DNA from: Candidatus Thorarchaeota archaeon
GTDB lineage: Archaea > Asgardarchaeota > Thorarchaeia > Thorarchaeales > Thorarchaeaceae
NCBI GenBank assembly: GCA_030612005.1
Contig: JAUWOU010000004.1
Location: 1-64,000, forward strand
DNA: 64,000 bases
Reading direction: 5' to 3'
Position 1 is the stretch's first letter. Each line of letters starts with the position of its first letter. Below the pieces are notes generated by a model. It worked only from the letters and a program-made list of their open reading frames with translations. It ran no database searches and was not told the DNA's origin. Position numbers and translations under genes: made by a program. Shown here piece after piece: positions 1-8,978 of the stretch.

Positions 1-885
1 ATCTTTGGAAAATCATTTCTGCTAGAAGTGACTCGTGGTTGTGGACATTCATGTAAATTCTGTTTAATTGGGCACATTTGTCGTCCCCGAAGAACTCGAT
101 CTTTGAGCAAATTAAAAGAACTTGTTAAGATAGGATTAGAAGAAACTCCAGTTAGGAAAGTTTCTCTGATTGGTTCATCTTTAGGGGACTTGGATAGGCT
201 GGAGGATCTTGTCTGTTGGATTGTGGATCAGGATGTGGATGTATCAGTACCATCACTTCGAGCTGATTCTGTCACCCCGAACCTTTTGAAATGTCTTGTA
301 AAGAGCGGACAACGTACACTAACCATTGCTCCAGAAACAGGTTCATCAAGACTTAGGAAGATAATGGGTAAAGGTCTAGATGACGATGAGATTGATAATG
401 CTGTAAGACTGGCTGAAGCAGCAGGATATAGCTCACTAAAGATGTATTTCATAATCGGACTGCCTGGTGAAACAGATTCGGATGTGAAAGATACTGCAAC
501 AATGATTCGGAATATTGCACAGCATTCAACGATGAGAATCACTGCAAGTGTGAACCCGTTTGTGCCAAAGGCTCAGACTAGATGGCAACAAGAACCCCAG
601 CCAGATATCGAAGTACTTCGAAACAAAATCAAACAGATAGAGGAGAAACTCAAGAATGTACCAAGAGTCACTCTTGAAACTCTTGACCTGAGAGGCGCAC
701 GAGTCCAAGCAGCCCTCTCTATTGGAGATAGGTCTCTTGGAAAGGTTATACAAGCAGCTGCAACTTATGGTGGATACGGTGGTTGGAGAAGAGCTGAGAA
801 AGAGTCTGGTATTTCCTTTCTTACCTTAGCCAATGATACAGAACATCTCTCAAAGGGATTTCCTTGGGCATATTTGAGAGAATAA
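1..885 (+). CDS. Radical SAM protein, 5' end outside the window
   Basis: The reading frame is open from base 1, so the start lies upstream of the window. The visible part begins just before a CxxxCxxC cluster motif (CGHSCKFC), which binds the [4Fe-4S] cluster that cleaves S-adenosylmethionine. A later stretch, FIIGLPGETDSD, is typical of the B12-binding/radical SAM superfamily (COG1032-like), where a cobalamin domain would lie upstream. The C-terminal third has a GGYGGWRRA segment whose role I cannot name. The substrate is unknown. The first in-frame GTG at base 28 falls inside the conserved EVTRGC block and is not the real start. Class is sure; the reaction is not. Confidence 0.85.
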   Translation: MFGKSFLLEVTRGCGHSCKFCLIGHICRPRRTRSLSKLKELVKIGLEETPVRKVSLIGSSLGDLDRLEDLVCWIVDQDVDVSVPSLRADSVTPNLLKCLVKSGQRTLTIAPETGSSRLRKIMGKGLDDDEIDNAVRLAEAAGYSSLKMYFIIGLPGETDSDVKDTATMIRNIAQHSTMRITASVNPFVPKAQTRWQQEPQPDIEVLRNKIKQIEEKLKNVPRVTLETLDLRGARVQAALSIGDRSLGKVIQAAATYGGYGGWRRAEKESGISFLTLANDTEHLSKGFPWAYLRE

Positions 886-985
886 CACATCTACGCCGTC
901 TTGGCAAACCTCTTAAGTCGAATATTGGAAATGACTCTTGGAGAAGCCATGGTCATAATTGACCGAGACCTTCTGGTGAAGACCA

Positions 986-1327
986 ATGTCTGAAGACGAA
1001 GATTTTCGTCGGGACTTCCCGGCTCTGAATAAAGAACTAAAAGAAGGAAATACACGGTCCTTCAAGATAGACGGTGTTCGAACGATGTCTGACGAATCTA
1101 CTGAATCAAAAGAGGAGAAAATAGCATATACTCCAGATGTCGTGGATTACATACGACGTTGTGATACATTGACTCAAGCAAATGAGATTGTCGAATTCTT
1201 GGTAAAACAGGATGAAATCTCTCCAGCACAGGGAAGAGCAATCAAGGCTAAATTGAAAGCTGATGGTATTCGTAGTTTTGGAGCTAAACGAGAAAAAGAT
1301 CATTACTTACATCACGGTCTCGAATGA
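986..1327 (+). CDS. Small conserved archaeal protein (DUF2095-like)
   Basis: This is a 113-residue soluble, charged protein. The N-terminus (DFRRDFPALNKEL) and a C-terminal helix pair recall the archaeal DUF2095 family, whose function is unknown; I made that match from memory. The start at 986 has a GGTGA site about 9 bases upstream (ctGGTGAagacca). A second ATG at 1085 would remove the DFPALNKEL part and is less likely. The last 20 or so bases overlap, on the opposite strand, the end of a truncated gene. Confidence 0.6.
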   Translation: MSEDEDFRRDFPALNKELKEGNTRSFKIDGVRTMSDESTESKEEKIAYTPDVVDYIRRCDTLTQANEIVEFLVKQDEISPAQGRAIKAKLKADGIRSFGAKREKDHYLHHGLE

Positions 1328-1465
1328 GAACCAATTCTCTAGTATCTGTATACATGTGAAAAACTTCACAATGTCATCAATCGAAGCAAGATTATTGCAT
1401 GTAGGAGCATCAGTAGATTGAATTGATTTCTTCTTGCCACAGCTCCCAATCACTAAGATACGCAA
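1307..1465 (-). pseudogene. Truncated gene start, SCGKKK-type protein fragment
   Basis: On the minus strand a TTG at 1465 has a well-placed GGAG site 8 bases upstream and begins MRILVIGSCGKKKSIQ, followed by DAPTCNNL. This looks like the opening of the SCGKKK-type proteins (DUF6884/YaaA-like, matched from memory), which are normally much longer. After about 34 residues the sequence stops resembling anything, and the frame ends after 52 residues inside the 3' end of the neighbouring plus-strand gene. I read it as a gene cut short by a deletion. It could also be a small real protein. Confidence 0.4.
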
Positions 1466-1525
1466 GGTTGAATCTCCTACTAAGAGGACATACTCAACCA
1501 CACCTGATTAAGTCAACCATAAAAT

Positions 1526-2923
1526 CTATGATGATTTGTAGAGATTTTGATTCTTAGCCCAAGAGATTGTATCGGGATCACAACGCTTGAGTTCTCGCTC
1601 AGGAAAGTCACTAAGCAAGTCCCAACCAATATCTAGTGTCTGTTCAAAGGAACGGTCTTCGAACTCACCCTGGTTGATGAACTCTGCTTCAAACCGATCG
1701 GCAAACTTCAGATATTTTTGATCTCTCTCGGTAAGTGCCTCAGCGCCTACAACTGCCACCAAGTCACGCAGGTCACAACCTTCAGAGTAACCATAGTATA
1801 GCTGAGCCTGTACCTCTTTATGGTCAAATCTTGTCATTCCTTCACCAATACCTTCCTTCATCAATCGACTCAGTGAAGGGCCAGGATCTATTGGTGGATA
1901 GATACCTCTTCTGTGTACACTACGCCCAACAATGATTTGTCCTTCAGTAATATATCCAGTAAGGTCAGGAATAGGATGAGTCATGTCATCTTGTGGCATT
2001 GAAAGAATTGGCATCTGTGTAATTGTACCCTTTCGTCCTTTGATACGACCTGCACGCTCATAGATGAGACTAAGATCGGTGTACAGATAGCCAGGATATC
2101 CGCGCCTTCCGGGAATCTCTGACCTTGCAGCACTAATCTCACGTAGTGCTTCTGCATAATTTGTCATGTCAGTTAGAATGACTAGAACATGTAGATCTGA
2201 CTCATAAGCCAGGTATTCTGCAGCTGTAAGAGCTGCTCGAGGAGTAATGATTCTCTCAATTGCGGGGTCATTTGCAAGATTGAGGAATAAAGCTGTATGT
2301 TCAAGAGCTCCAGTTTCTTCGAACGAGTCCATGAAGTATTGTGCTTCGGTTGCAGTGATACCCATTGCTCCAAAGACTATGGCAAAATCGCTCTCTTCAC
2401 CTGGAATCTTAGCCTGACGGACAATCTGTGCTGCAATCCGATTATGTGGAAGACCAGAACCAGAAAAGATAGGTAGTTTCTGGCCACGAACCAGCGTATT
2501 CAAACCATCTATAGAAGAAAGTCCAGTCTGAATTGGTTGACGTGGATATTGTCTAGCGTAAGGATTGATAGGAGAACCATAGATGTCCCAATGATCTTCA
2601 GCTGTGAGTGGAGGTCCCTTATCGAGTGGATTCCCAGCTCCGTCAAGGACTCTTCCGAGAATCTCTGTTGACACAGGCAGGTGCATTGTTTCTCCTGTAA
2701 ATCTGACAGCGGTAATGTCAGCATCAAGACCACTAGTTCCCTCAAATACTTGAATAATTGCTCTACCTCGACCGGTTTCAAGAACAGTCCCGGTTAGCAA
2801 TTCACCATTTGGTGCACGGACCTTAACAACTTCATTGTAAGATACATCGTGAGTGTTTTCTACAATAAGAAGAGGACCACTTACATCTGAAACAGATCGA
2901 TAGACAATGGAAGTATTAGACAT
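1526..2923 (-). CDS. atpB: A-type ATP synthase subunit B
   Basis: This is the non-catalytic B subunit of the archaeal A1 head, which alternates with A subunits in the hexamer. In the 465-residue protein the P-loop position (about 155-162) reads GSGLPHNR, the degenerate loop expected of B. Conserved segments [19 protein letters not shown] and YERAGR follow. I chose the ATG at 2923, preceded by an AAGGTGG site about 8 bases away. An in-frame TTG at 3001 adds 26 residues that do not look like the family. It is the last ATP synthase gene of the local cluster. Its usual neighbour atpD is absent and the truncated gene lies downstream instead. Confidence 0.95.
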   Translation of the reverse strand: MSNTSIVYRSVSDVSGPLLIVENTHDVSYNEVVKVRAPNGELLTGTVLETGRGRAIIQVFEGTSGLDADITAVRFTGETMHLPVSTEILGRVLDGAGNPLDKGPPLTAEDHWDIYGSPINPYARQYPRQPIQTGLSSIDGLNTLVRGQKLPIFSGSGLPHNRIAAQIVRQAKIPGEESDFAIVFGAMGITATEAQYFMDSFEETGALEHTALFLNLANDPAIERIITPRAALTAAEYLAYESDLHVLVILTDMTNYAEALREISAARSEIPGRRGYPGYLYTDLSLIYERAGRIKGRKGTITQMPILSMPQDDMTHPIPDLTGYITEGQIIVGRSVHRRGIYPPIDPGPSLSRLMKEGIGEGMTRFDHKEVQAQLYYGYSEGCDLRDLVAVVGAEALTERDQKYLKFADRFEAEFINQGEFEDRSFEQTLDIGWDLLSDFPERELKRCDPDTISWAKNQNLYKSS

Positions 2924-2997
2924 CTGAGAAACCACCTTTGGTGTATTGTCAGTCAAAGTCAGTATTAGCTTGAGTTTTAAGAGTTGCGAAGTATCAA

Positions 2998-3522
2998 TCA
3001 AATAATATATGGTGCAATATAGTAGAATGAAAGTATAGCGAGGAGTATCAGAGACCTGATTATCAAGGATTTACCTTGTGATTCCAAATCTCGAGCAGCT
3101 TTTGTGAAATAGAGGATTGCACCAGTAAGACAACAAATAGCTGCTACAGCATCACCAAGCAACACGATTGTATAGATTAGGTCGGCATCAGACATCCCAA
3201 AGAAATCTATCCAAACCGAGGTAGCACTCTCAAAGGTCACTAGTTCAACAGTAGCTAACTGTGCAAAGACATTGGCTAGTATTGGTCCTGCGAAATACAG
3301 AAAGAAACCAATTCCAACCAATAATTTTGCAAATCCATCAGCATATGTTGTTGTATAGATTATGAAGCCAATTAGAATGAAAATCAAGTATCCACGAAAA
3401 GCTATTGCATAGAGCGCATTGAGTATAAATGTAGCAATAGAAAGCCAATATTCAAGTGGTGTAAACTCGAAGGGAGATTGTGCCATCACAATAGATACTA
3501 CTTCTGGAAGCATTGACCTCAC
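2998..3522 (-). CDS. Multi-pass membrane protein between udg and atpB
   Basis: A 174-residue protein with about five hydrophobic segments (near residues 25-45, 45-65, 65-90, 110-140 and 152-174) and few charges except around residue 140. I recognise no family. It sits in the gap between atpA and atpB and runs in the same direction, about 75 bases upstream of the atpB start, so co-transcription is likely. Nothing in the sequence shows that it belongs to the ATP synthase. It is not a proteolipid c subunit: it is too long and lacks the usual acidic residue in a two-helix hairpin. Confidence 0.6.
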   Translation of the reverse strand: MRSMLPEVVSIVMAQSPFEFTPLEYWLSIATFILNALYAIAFRGYLIFILIGFIIYTTTYADGFAKLLVGIGFFLYFAGPILANVFAQLATVELVTFESATSVWIDFFGMSDADLIYTIVLLGDAVAAICCLTGAILYFTKAARDLESQGKSLIIRSLILLAILSFYYIAPYII

Positions 3523-3557
3523 AATATGAGATTAGCATTATCCAATATAACGACCAC

Positions 3558-4109
3558 TCATAACAGTTCAGATTGAAGAATTCTGAAATCATCTTTCATC
3601 AGGTCTTTTACACTGGAAGAACGAAGAGCAGCTGCAGGATGAAATGTCATAAAGTAAGTCCTACCTTTAGCCTCAAAGAACCGACCATGTGACTCTGTTA
3701 CTTTCCAGGGACCAACCATTGAAGAGATTGATACTCTGCCTAAGAGAACAAGTATTCGAGGATTAATCAGTTCAATCTGTTTTTCTACATACGGTCTGCA
3801 CAACTCAATCTCTATCCTCTTTGGGGTCCTATTCTTTGGTGGTCTGCATTTGAGAATGGAAGAAATGAATACATCTTCTCTGGAGAAACCAATCTCCTCA
3901 ATTATAGAAATGAGAAGTTTGCCAGATCTACCAATAAATGGCTTTCCAGTTTCATCTTCTTGAGCACCTGGAGCCTCTCCAATGAAGAATAATTGTGCGT
4001 TTGCAGGACCTTCTCCTGGAACAGTATTAGTACGTGTTTCATGTAAAGGACAAAGTCTACAACTATGTATTATTTCATGGAGGTCTTTCAATTCTTTTTC
4101 GAGTGTCAT
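3558..4109 (-). CDS. udg: Uracil-DNA glycosylase, family 4 (Fe-S)
   Basis: Removes uracil from DNA, starting base excision repair of deaminated cytosine. The 183-residue length fits family 4. Four cysteines for a [4Fe-4S] cluster are visible: C17 and C20 (CRLC), C88 (KCRPP) and C104. The active-site loop GEAPGAQEDETG is at residues 44-55, and the DNA-intercalating HPAA motif starts at H157. The gene lies inside the ATP synthase cluster, between atpA and the membrane protein, on the same strand. That is an unusual place for a repair gene. Confidence 0.95.
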   Translation of the reverse strand: MTLEKELKDLHEIIHSCRLCPLHETRTNTVPGEGPANAQLFFIGEAPGAQEDETGKPFIGRSGKLLISIIEEIGFSREDVFISSILKCRPPKNRTPKRIEIELCRPYVEKQIELINPRILVLLGRVSISSMVGPWKVTESHGRFFEAKGRTYFMTFHPAAALRSSSVKDLMKDDFRILQSELL

Positions 4110-4153
4110 TTCATTATCCTACTATCCAGCTAATGGGATAAAGTACACTTAGT

Positions 4154-5959
4154 TTAAACCACTGGCTCCGATAAGAGCCCTGAATCAGAGAGTTCTTGTA
4201 ATAATGATTTAAACTCGCGTTCCATTTTCTTTTCGACAGCATCCATCTGTTCTTCATAGGTATCCAAAGGAGTAATCTTCATCCGTGCGATATTATCCAA
4301 AACACTCAGGTCTAAGATTCTTTTTACTTGAACTCCCATTTTGACTGCTGCGGCCATCCTCTGTGTAAATCCAATGATGACTCTGAGCATTCGGTAGGTC
4401 TTACCAATAGGAGAGTATGTATCAATCTCATGAAGAGCACTCTGAGTCAGAAAATCCTCCTTAATCATCCTAGCAGCTTCAAGGATGGCACGTTCAGACT
4501 CAGGAAGAGCGTCTGGTCCTACGAGCTGTACGATTTCTCGTAGTTCCTGGTCTTTCTGCAAAAGTGCAAGAGACTCTTTAACTAATTCTGGCCAATCTTC
4601 GCCGAGATTTTCTATGTGCCATTTTTTCAATGTGCTATGATACAACGAATAACTAGTGAGTGTGTTAATAGCTGGGAAGAATCGTCTTGCGGCTAGGTCC
4701 TTATCTAATGCCCAAAATACCTTGACAATTCTCAATGTTGCCTGAGTTACTGGTTCTGAAAAATCACCACCTGGAGGTGATACAGCTCCACAAATTGTGA
4801 TTGAACCAAGTCTTTCATCAGAAGCCAGTGTCTTCACTCTACCACCACGTTCGTAAAATTGAGCAAGACGCGAACCAAGATATGCAGGATAACCTTCTTC
4901 TGAGGGTAGTTGACCAAGCCTTCCAGAAATTTCACGAAGTGCCTCAGCCCATCGTGATGTGGAATCTGCCATGAGAGCAACATCGAACCCTTGGTCTCTG
5001 AAGTATTCTGCAATCGTAACTGCAACGTAAATTGATGCCTCTCGAGCAGCTACTGGCATATTGGAAGTATTAGCTATCAGAACGGTACGTTCCATTAGCG
5101 GTCGTCCGGATTTTGGATCTTTCAAGCTAGGCCATTCCTCAAGTGCCTCAGTCATTTCATTTCCTCGTTCCCCACAACCAACGTACACAACCACTTGAGC
5201 GTCTGCCCACTTAGCGAACTGGTGAAGGGTAACTGTCTTCCCTGTACCGAAACCTCCCGGAATTGCACCGGTACCTCCTTTTGCTTGGGGCATAAAAGTA
5301 TCAATAACACGCTGTCCAGTCAATAGAGGTGTATCCATCGGTGCGCGATCCTTGAATCCTCTACCTACTCTGACTGGAGTACGTTGCATCATAATAACAT
5401 CATGAATATCACCATGACTATCTTTTACCTTGCAGATTGTTTCAATTACTGTATATTCATCTTCAGAGGCGATTTCTACAACTTCACCCTGAACACCGAC
5501 AGGAATCATGATCATTGTTGTGAGGATACCTGTTTCAGGTACTTTACCAATAATATCTCCTGGTGAAACCTTGGCGCCAACCTCAACTGAAGGTTTGAAT
5601 TCCCATTTCTTCTCTTTGTTAAGTGCATCGACATTGAGTCCCCTTGAGATGAAATCACCAGACATTTCCCGTAGTTCAGGAAGTGGACGCTGAATGCCAT
5701 CATAAATAGCTCCAAGAAGTCCAGGACCTAATTCAACAGAAAGAGAATCTCCAGTACTTATCACGGGTTCTCCCGGTGCAAGACCAGAGGTTTCCTCATA
5801 GACCTGAGCTGTGAACTCCTTGTCACTTACCTCGATGACCTCCCCAATCAGTTTTTGGGTCCCAACTCGTACTACTTCATACATTCGAACAGAAGGTAAT
5901 CCAGAACATTTTACAACTGGGCCCGCAATGGTTTCAATTCGTCCTGTCGATTCAGTCAT
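4154..5959 (-). CDS. atpA: A-type ATP synthase catalytic subunit A
   Basis: Catalytic subunit of the A1 head, which makes ATP at the A/B interfaces. The Walker A motif GGFGTGKT is at about residues 235-242 of the 601-residue protein, and the [12 protein letters not shown] block follows in the second half. There is no intein, although this subunit is a common intein site in archaea. I chose the ATG at 5959 (MTESTGRIE), which has a GGAG site 9 bases upstream; longer starts at 5977 and 6013 add non-family residues. The gene is 25 bases downstream of the atpF stop. Confidence 0.97.
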   Translation of the reverse strand: MTESTGRIETIAGPVVKCSGLPSVRMYEVVRVGTQKLIGEVIEVSDKEFTAQVYEETSGLAPGEPVISTGDSLSVELGPGLLGAIYDGIQRPLPELREMSGDFISRGLNVDALNKEKKWEFKPSVEVGAKVSPGDIIGKVPETGILTTMIMIPVGVQGEVVEIASEDEYTVIETICKVKDSHGDIHDVIMMQRTPVRVGRGFKDRAPMDTPLLTGQRVIDTFMPQAKGGTGAIPGGFGTGKTVTLHQFAKWADAQVVVYVGCGERGNEMTEALEEWPSLKDPKSGRPLMERTVLIANTSNMPVAAREASIYVAVTIAEYFRDQGFDVALMADSTSRWAEALREISGRLGQLPSEEGYPAYLGSRLAQFYERGGRVKTLASDERLGSITICGAVSPPGGDFSEPVTQATLRIVKVFWALDKDLAARRFFPAINTLTSYSLYHSTLKKWHIENLGEDWPELVKESLALLQKDQELREIVQLVGPDALPESERAILEAARMIKEDFLTQSALHEIDTYSPIGKTYRMLRVIIGFTQRMAAAVKMGVQVKRILDLSVLDNIARMKITPLDTYEEQMDAVEKKMEREFKSLLQELSDSGLLSEPVV

Positions 5960-5984
5960 GGTTTGTATCTCCAACATTTTGCGA

Positions 5985-6317
5985 TTAGATATTGATCTCG
6001 ATTCCCACAGCACGTCTAATAAGTTCCTTCAATATTGCTTCATAAGTACCAGTAGATCCAGTTCTATCTGAAATCAGTAAAATCACAGGTACAGGGGACT
6101 GTGAGAGTTCAACGACTGTGTCTTCCACCTCTTTAGCAAGAGGCTCCGTGATGATAATTAGCCCCATATTAGGGTCTCGAAAGAAGGAGAGCAGTAATTC
6201 TCTTGTTTCATTAGGAGATTTAGGAGTTGCACATTCACTGACTCCGACTAATCGGAATCCTGTAACTGTATCTATATCACCAATGACAGCAATCTTATCA
6301 GACATGAGACCATCCAA
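5985..6317 (-). CDS. atpF: A-type ATP synthase subunit F
   Basis: Small stalk subunit of the A-type ATP synthase, thought to sit in the central shaft. The core starts KIAVIGD, then has a glycine-rich turn and a TEPLA segment typical of the subunit. The length of 106-110 residues fits. The start may be the ATG at 6317 or, more likely from family length, the ATG at 6305 (MSDKIAVIGD). It leads the F-A order usual in archaea. The E and C genes that normally precede it are not here: the next gene upstream is pyrI. Confidence 0.85.
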   Translation of the reverse strand: MDGLMSDKIAVIGDIDTVTGFRLVGVSECATPKSPNETRELLLSFFRDPNMGLIIITEPLAKEVEDTVVELSQSPVPVILLISDRTGSTGTYEAILKELIRRAVGIEINI

Positions 6318-6394
6318 CTAATTTTGACTTGCGCCTTGTTTCTAAGGTCTATTAAAAAGCATTTGGAAATTGACCGGTGACATGTTTCATCGTG

Positions 6395-6877
6395 TCAACT
6401 TGTAAACGCGGAGATTATGTGTCCTTCTTCAACGAGTGTCCAACAATATAGACATTTAAGCTGGATTGGCTTGTGTGATATGACTTGGTACTTGCTATGA
6501 ATTGGCTCTCGTTCTTTATTGGTGACACATCTCTGATTAGGACACTTCATGATATCAGTTAAAGTGTCTGGGAGCTCAATTTGGATCTTTTTAATTAGTT
6601 TATTGTCTTTGATTAGATTGATTGTTGCTCCGGGTGCAACAAGAGCAATTCGAGCTACTTCTTCGTCTTTGAGAAATCGATGTTCAACCTTAACAATGTC
6701 CTTCTTCTCAATCTTAGAGCTGCTTATGTTCATTGCCAGAGATACAACATGACCATCCTCACCAGTGATTCTTAGAATCTTAAGCACCTCTAGAGCCATT
6801 CCTGCCTTGATGTGGTCAATAACGGTTCCATTGTGAATTTTCACAATTCTGATTTTATCGTCTCCAACTTCAGACAT
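6395..6877 (-). CDS. pyrI: Aspartate carbamoyltransferase regulatory chain
   Basis: Regulatory subunit of aspartate transcarbamoylase, which controls the first committed step of pyrimidine synthesis and binds nucleotide effectors. The allosteric domain has the family pattern GTVIDHI and LKILRITG. The C-terminal zinc domain shows CPNQRC and CLYC, the four ligands that contact the catalytic chain. The catalytic chain pyrB is not in this window; dihydroorotase is about 54 kb away. The gene lies upstream of atpF on the same strand, with about 78 bases between them. Confidence 0.95.
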   Translation of the reverse strand: MSEVGDDKIRIVKIHNGTVIDHIKAGMALEVLKILRITGEDGHVVSLAMNISSSKIEKKDIVKVEHRFLKDEEVARIALVAPGATINLIKDNKLIKKIQIELPDTLTDIMKCPNQRCVTNKEREPIHSKYQVISHKPIQLKCLYCWTLVEEGHIISAFTS

Positions 6878-6964
6878 ATCAAATCACGCGCAGGTCCGTC
6901 CTACTAATCACTCTTTTTTAGACTTTCCTCTTTTCATTCTGAATATACAAAGGCGAAGGTTGAT

Positions 6965-8353
6965 ATGGACAGCATAGGAGCAGTCCCAGAAGACGGTGAT
7001 ACTGTTTTGGTTCTCGAAGGTCTTGGTAAATCACTTAACTCGGCTCTGAAGAAACTCTTTGGTGCAAATGTCATTGACGAGGAATTGGTAAAGGAGCTTG
7101 TCAAAGACATACAACGAGCCCTGCTAGTAGCTGACGTCGATGTCAACCTTGTAATGGCAATCACTAAGAGAGTAGAAGAGCAGGCATTAGATGAAAACTT
7201 GCCTAGAGGAATTTCTCGACGAGAACATGTCATTCGTGTAGTCTGGGATACTCTTGCATTCTTTCTTGGAGAAAAAGCTGTACCACTGACCATCAATCCT
7301 GGGAAGCAAAATCTAGTAATGATGGTGGGTATTCAGGGTTCGGGAAAGACTACGACAATTGGAAAACTAGCCAGATACTATCAGAAGAGAGGGATTAAGA
7401 CAGGGGTTATCTGTGCAGACAATTTCAGACCGGGAGCATATAATCAGTTGATGCAGCTAGCTGAGAAATCAAACGTACCTTTTTGGGGTGATGAGGACGA
7501 GAAAGATGCAGTCAAGCTAGCGAAGAAAGGATTCAAAGAGATGAAGAAGAAGGGCATTGAATTAATTCTCTTGGATACTTCAGGTCGCCATAAAGAGGAA
7601 AAAAGTCTCATAAAGGAGATGCGTGATATCTCCAAATCTGTTAAACCCCAAGAGATTATTCTTGTTATTGATGGTACTCTGGGACAACAGGCAGGAGTTC
7701 AGGCAGAAGCATTTCGTAAAGCAACTCAGATTGGATCAATCATAATTACAAAATTAGACGGTAGTGCAAAAGGTGGCGGAGCAATATCCGCAATAGCAGC
7801 AACGAAGGCACCAATCAAGTTCATTGGTCTGGGAGAAGGAATGGATGCAATAGAACCTTTCAATCCAACCAAATTTGCTGGTCGTCTACTTGGAATGTCA
7901 GACATTGGAGGCTTAATTGAAAAAGTCAAAGAGGCTGAAATCGAGGTTGAAGATGACGTTATGAAGCGTATCATGAAGGGACAATTCACTCTGAAGGATA
8001 TGATGGCTCAACTCAACCAATTGAAGAAAATGGGTCCAATTGGAAAAGTGATGGAAATGCTTGGTCTCCAGTATAAACTTCCAGAAGGTATGGCTGAGGT
8101 TCAAGAGGAGAACATGAAGAAATGGGAAGTTATCATGAACTCCATGACAAAGGAAGAGATGGAAGAGCCCAAACTCATCAAAGCAGCAAGAGTCAAACGT
8201 ATTGCTAAGGGTTCAGGTACATCTTTGAAGGATGTGAGAGACCTCCTAAAACAATACGACCAAATGAAGAAAATGATGAAACAGATGGGAAAACAACGTC
8301 GTGGAAGGAAAGGAGGCATTCCAGGTCTTCCAGGCGGTCTACCGGGAATGTAA
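6965..8353 (+). CDS. srp54: Signal recognition particle GTPase SRP54
   Basis: GTPase of the signal recognition particle, which binds 7S RNA and signal sequences and delivers ribosomes to the membrane receptor. Order seen: N-terminal helical bundle, G domain with P-loop GIQGSGKT (about 122-129), LLDTSGRHK (G3) and TKLDGSAKGGGA (G4 and closing loop), then a methionine-rich M domain with many MKKM and MGK stretches. It ends in a basic GRKGG tail. The length of 462 residues is normal. It is divergent from pyrI and followed after 12 bases by trmY on the same strand. Confidence 0.97.
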   Translation: MDSIGAVPEDGDTVLVLEGLGKSLNSALKKLFGANVIDEELVKELVKDIQRALLVADVDVNLVMAITKRVEEQALDENLPRGISRREHVIRVVWDTLAFFLGEKAVPLTINPGKQNLVMMVGIQGSGKTTTIGKLARYYQKRGIKTGVICADNFRPGAYNQLMQLAEKSNVPFWGDEDEKDAVKLAKKGFKEMKKKGIELILLDTSGRHKEEKSLIKEMRDISKSVKPQEIILVIDGTLGQQAGVQAEAFRKATQIGSIIITKLDGSAKGGGAISAIAATKAPIKFIGLGEGMDAIEPFNPTKFAGRLLGMSDIGGLIEKVKEAEIEVEDDVMKRIMKGQFTLKDMMAQLNQLKKMGPIGKVMEMLGLQYKLPEGMAEVQEENMKKWEVIMNSMTKEEMEEPKLIKAARVKRIAKGSGTSLKDVRDLLKQYDQMKKMMKQMGKQRRGRKGGIPGLPGGLPGM

Positions 8354-8365
8354 ACTGGAATTGGG

Positions 8366-8947
8366 ATGACAATGCGACATTTCCTGATCCTATTTGATGA
8401 CATTCCTATTGACAAGATATCAGTAAAATCAGGCAATAATTCTCCTGAAGTTATCACAGCAGCAAGATGTGTGAATGTAGGACTTTTCATTTCAGGAAAT
8501 CTACGAAGAGATGTAGTAGTATCTCTAGCTAAAGGAACGCCGGATGACTTGAAACTCATCTCATTCCCAGGAGCTAGTCTGAAACGTGTTTCACCTGATG
8601 AACGATCAATCTCGTTCTTTCTAATGAAAGCCATTTCAATTGCTGATGGGTTATTGATGGATTCTTTTGAAATAATGGATAATGGGATTGAAGTGAGAAG
8701 ATTTAACTTGAAGAATTTCTTCGAATCACTAAATCCCGATAGAGTCTATATATCAACCTCAGAGATTTCCTCTAACACCATAAATGTTACAGAGTATGAA
8801 AATTCACTACTAATCTACTCCATTGGAAAACAATTCGAATCATTACAAGCAGATGGCAAATGGACACAAGTAGAGCTACCCCATTTTCCACATCCAGAGA
8901 GATTCATTCTGGATGTCAATATGATAGTAGACAGAACCTCTTCTTGA
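8366..8947 (+). CDS. trmY: tRNA pseudouridine-54 N1-methyltransferase
   Basis: SPOUT-fold methyltransferase that makes N1-methylpseudouridine at tRNA position 54 in archaea. Diagnostic segments are ARCVNVGLFISGNLRRDVVV near residues 31-50 and the SAM-binding SPDERSISFFLMKA at about 77-90. The length of 193 residues is normal. It follows srp54 by 12 bases and is probably in the same transcript. The accessory island begins immediately after its stop codon. The C-terminal half is divergent from what I remember of the family. Confidence 0.8.
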   Translation: MTMRHFLILFDDIPIDKISVKSGNNSPEVITAARCVNVGLFISGNLRRDVVVSLAKGTPDDLKLISFPGASLKRVSPDERSISFFLMKAISIADGLLMDSFEIMDNGIEVRRFNLKNFFESLNPDRVYISTSEISSNTINVTEYENSLLIYSIGKQFESLQADGKWTQVELPHFPHPERFILDVNMIVDRTSS

Positions 8948-8978
8948 ACACGAAGAAAGCTTCATAAAAACCCATACC

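Noticed and set aside
5960-6013. An 18-residue extension of AtpA
   Set aside because: It overlaps atpF, and the inner ATG at 5959 has the proper ribosome site and family start.
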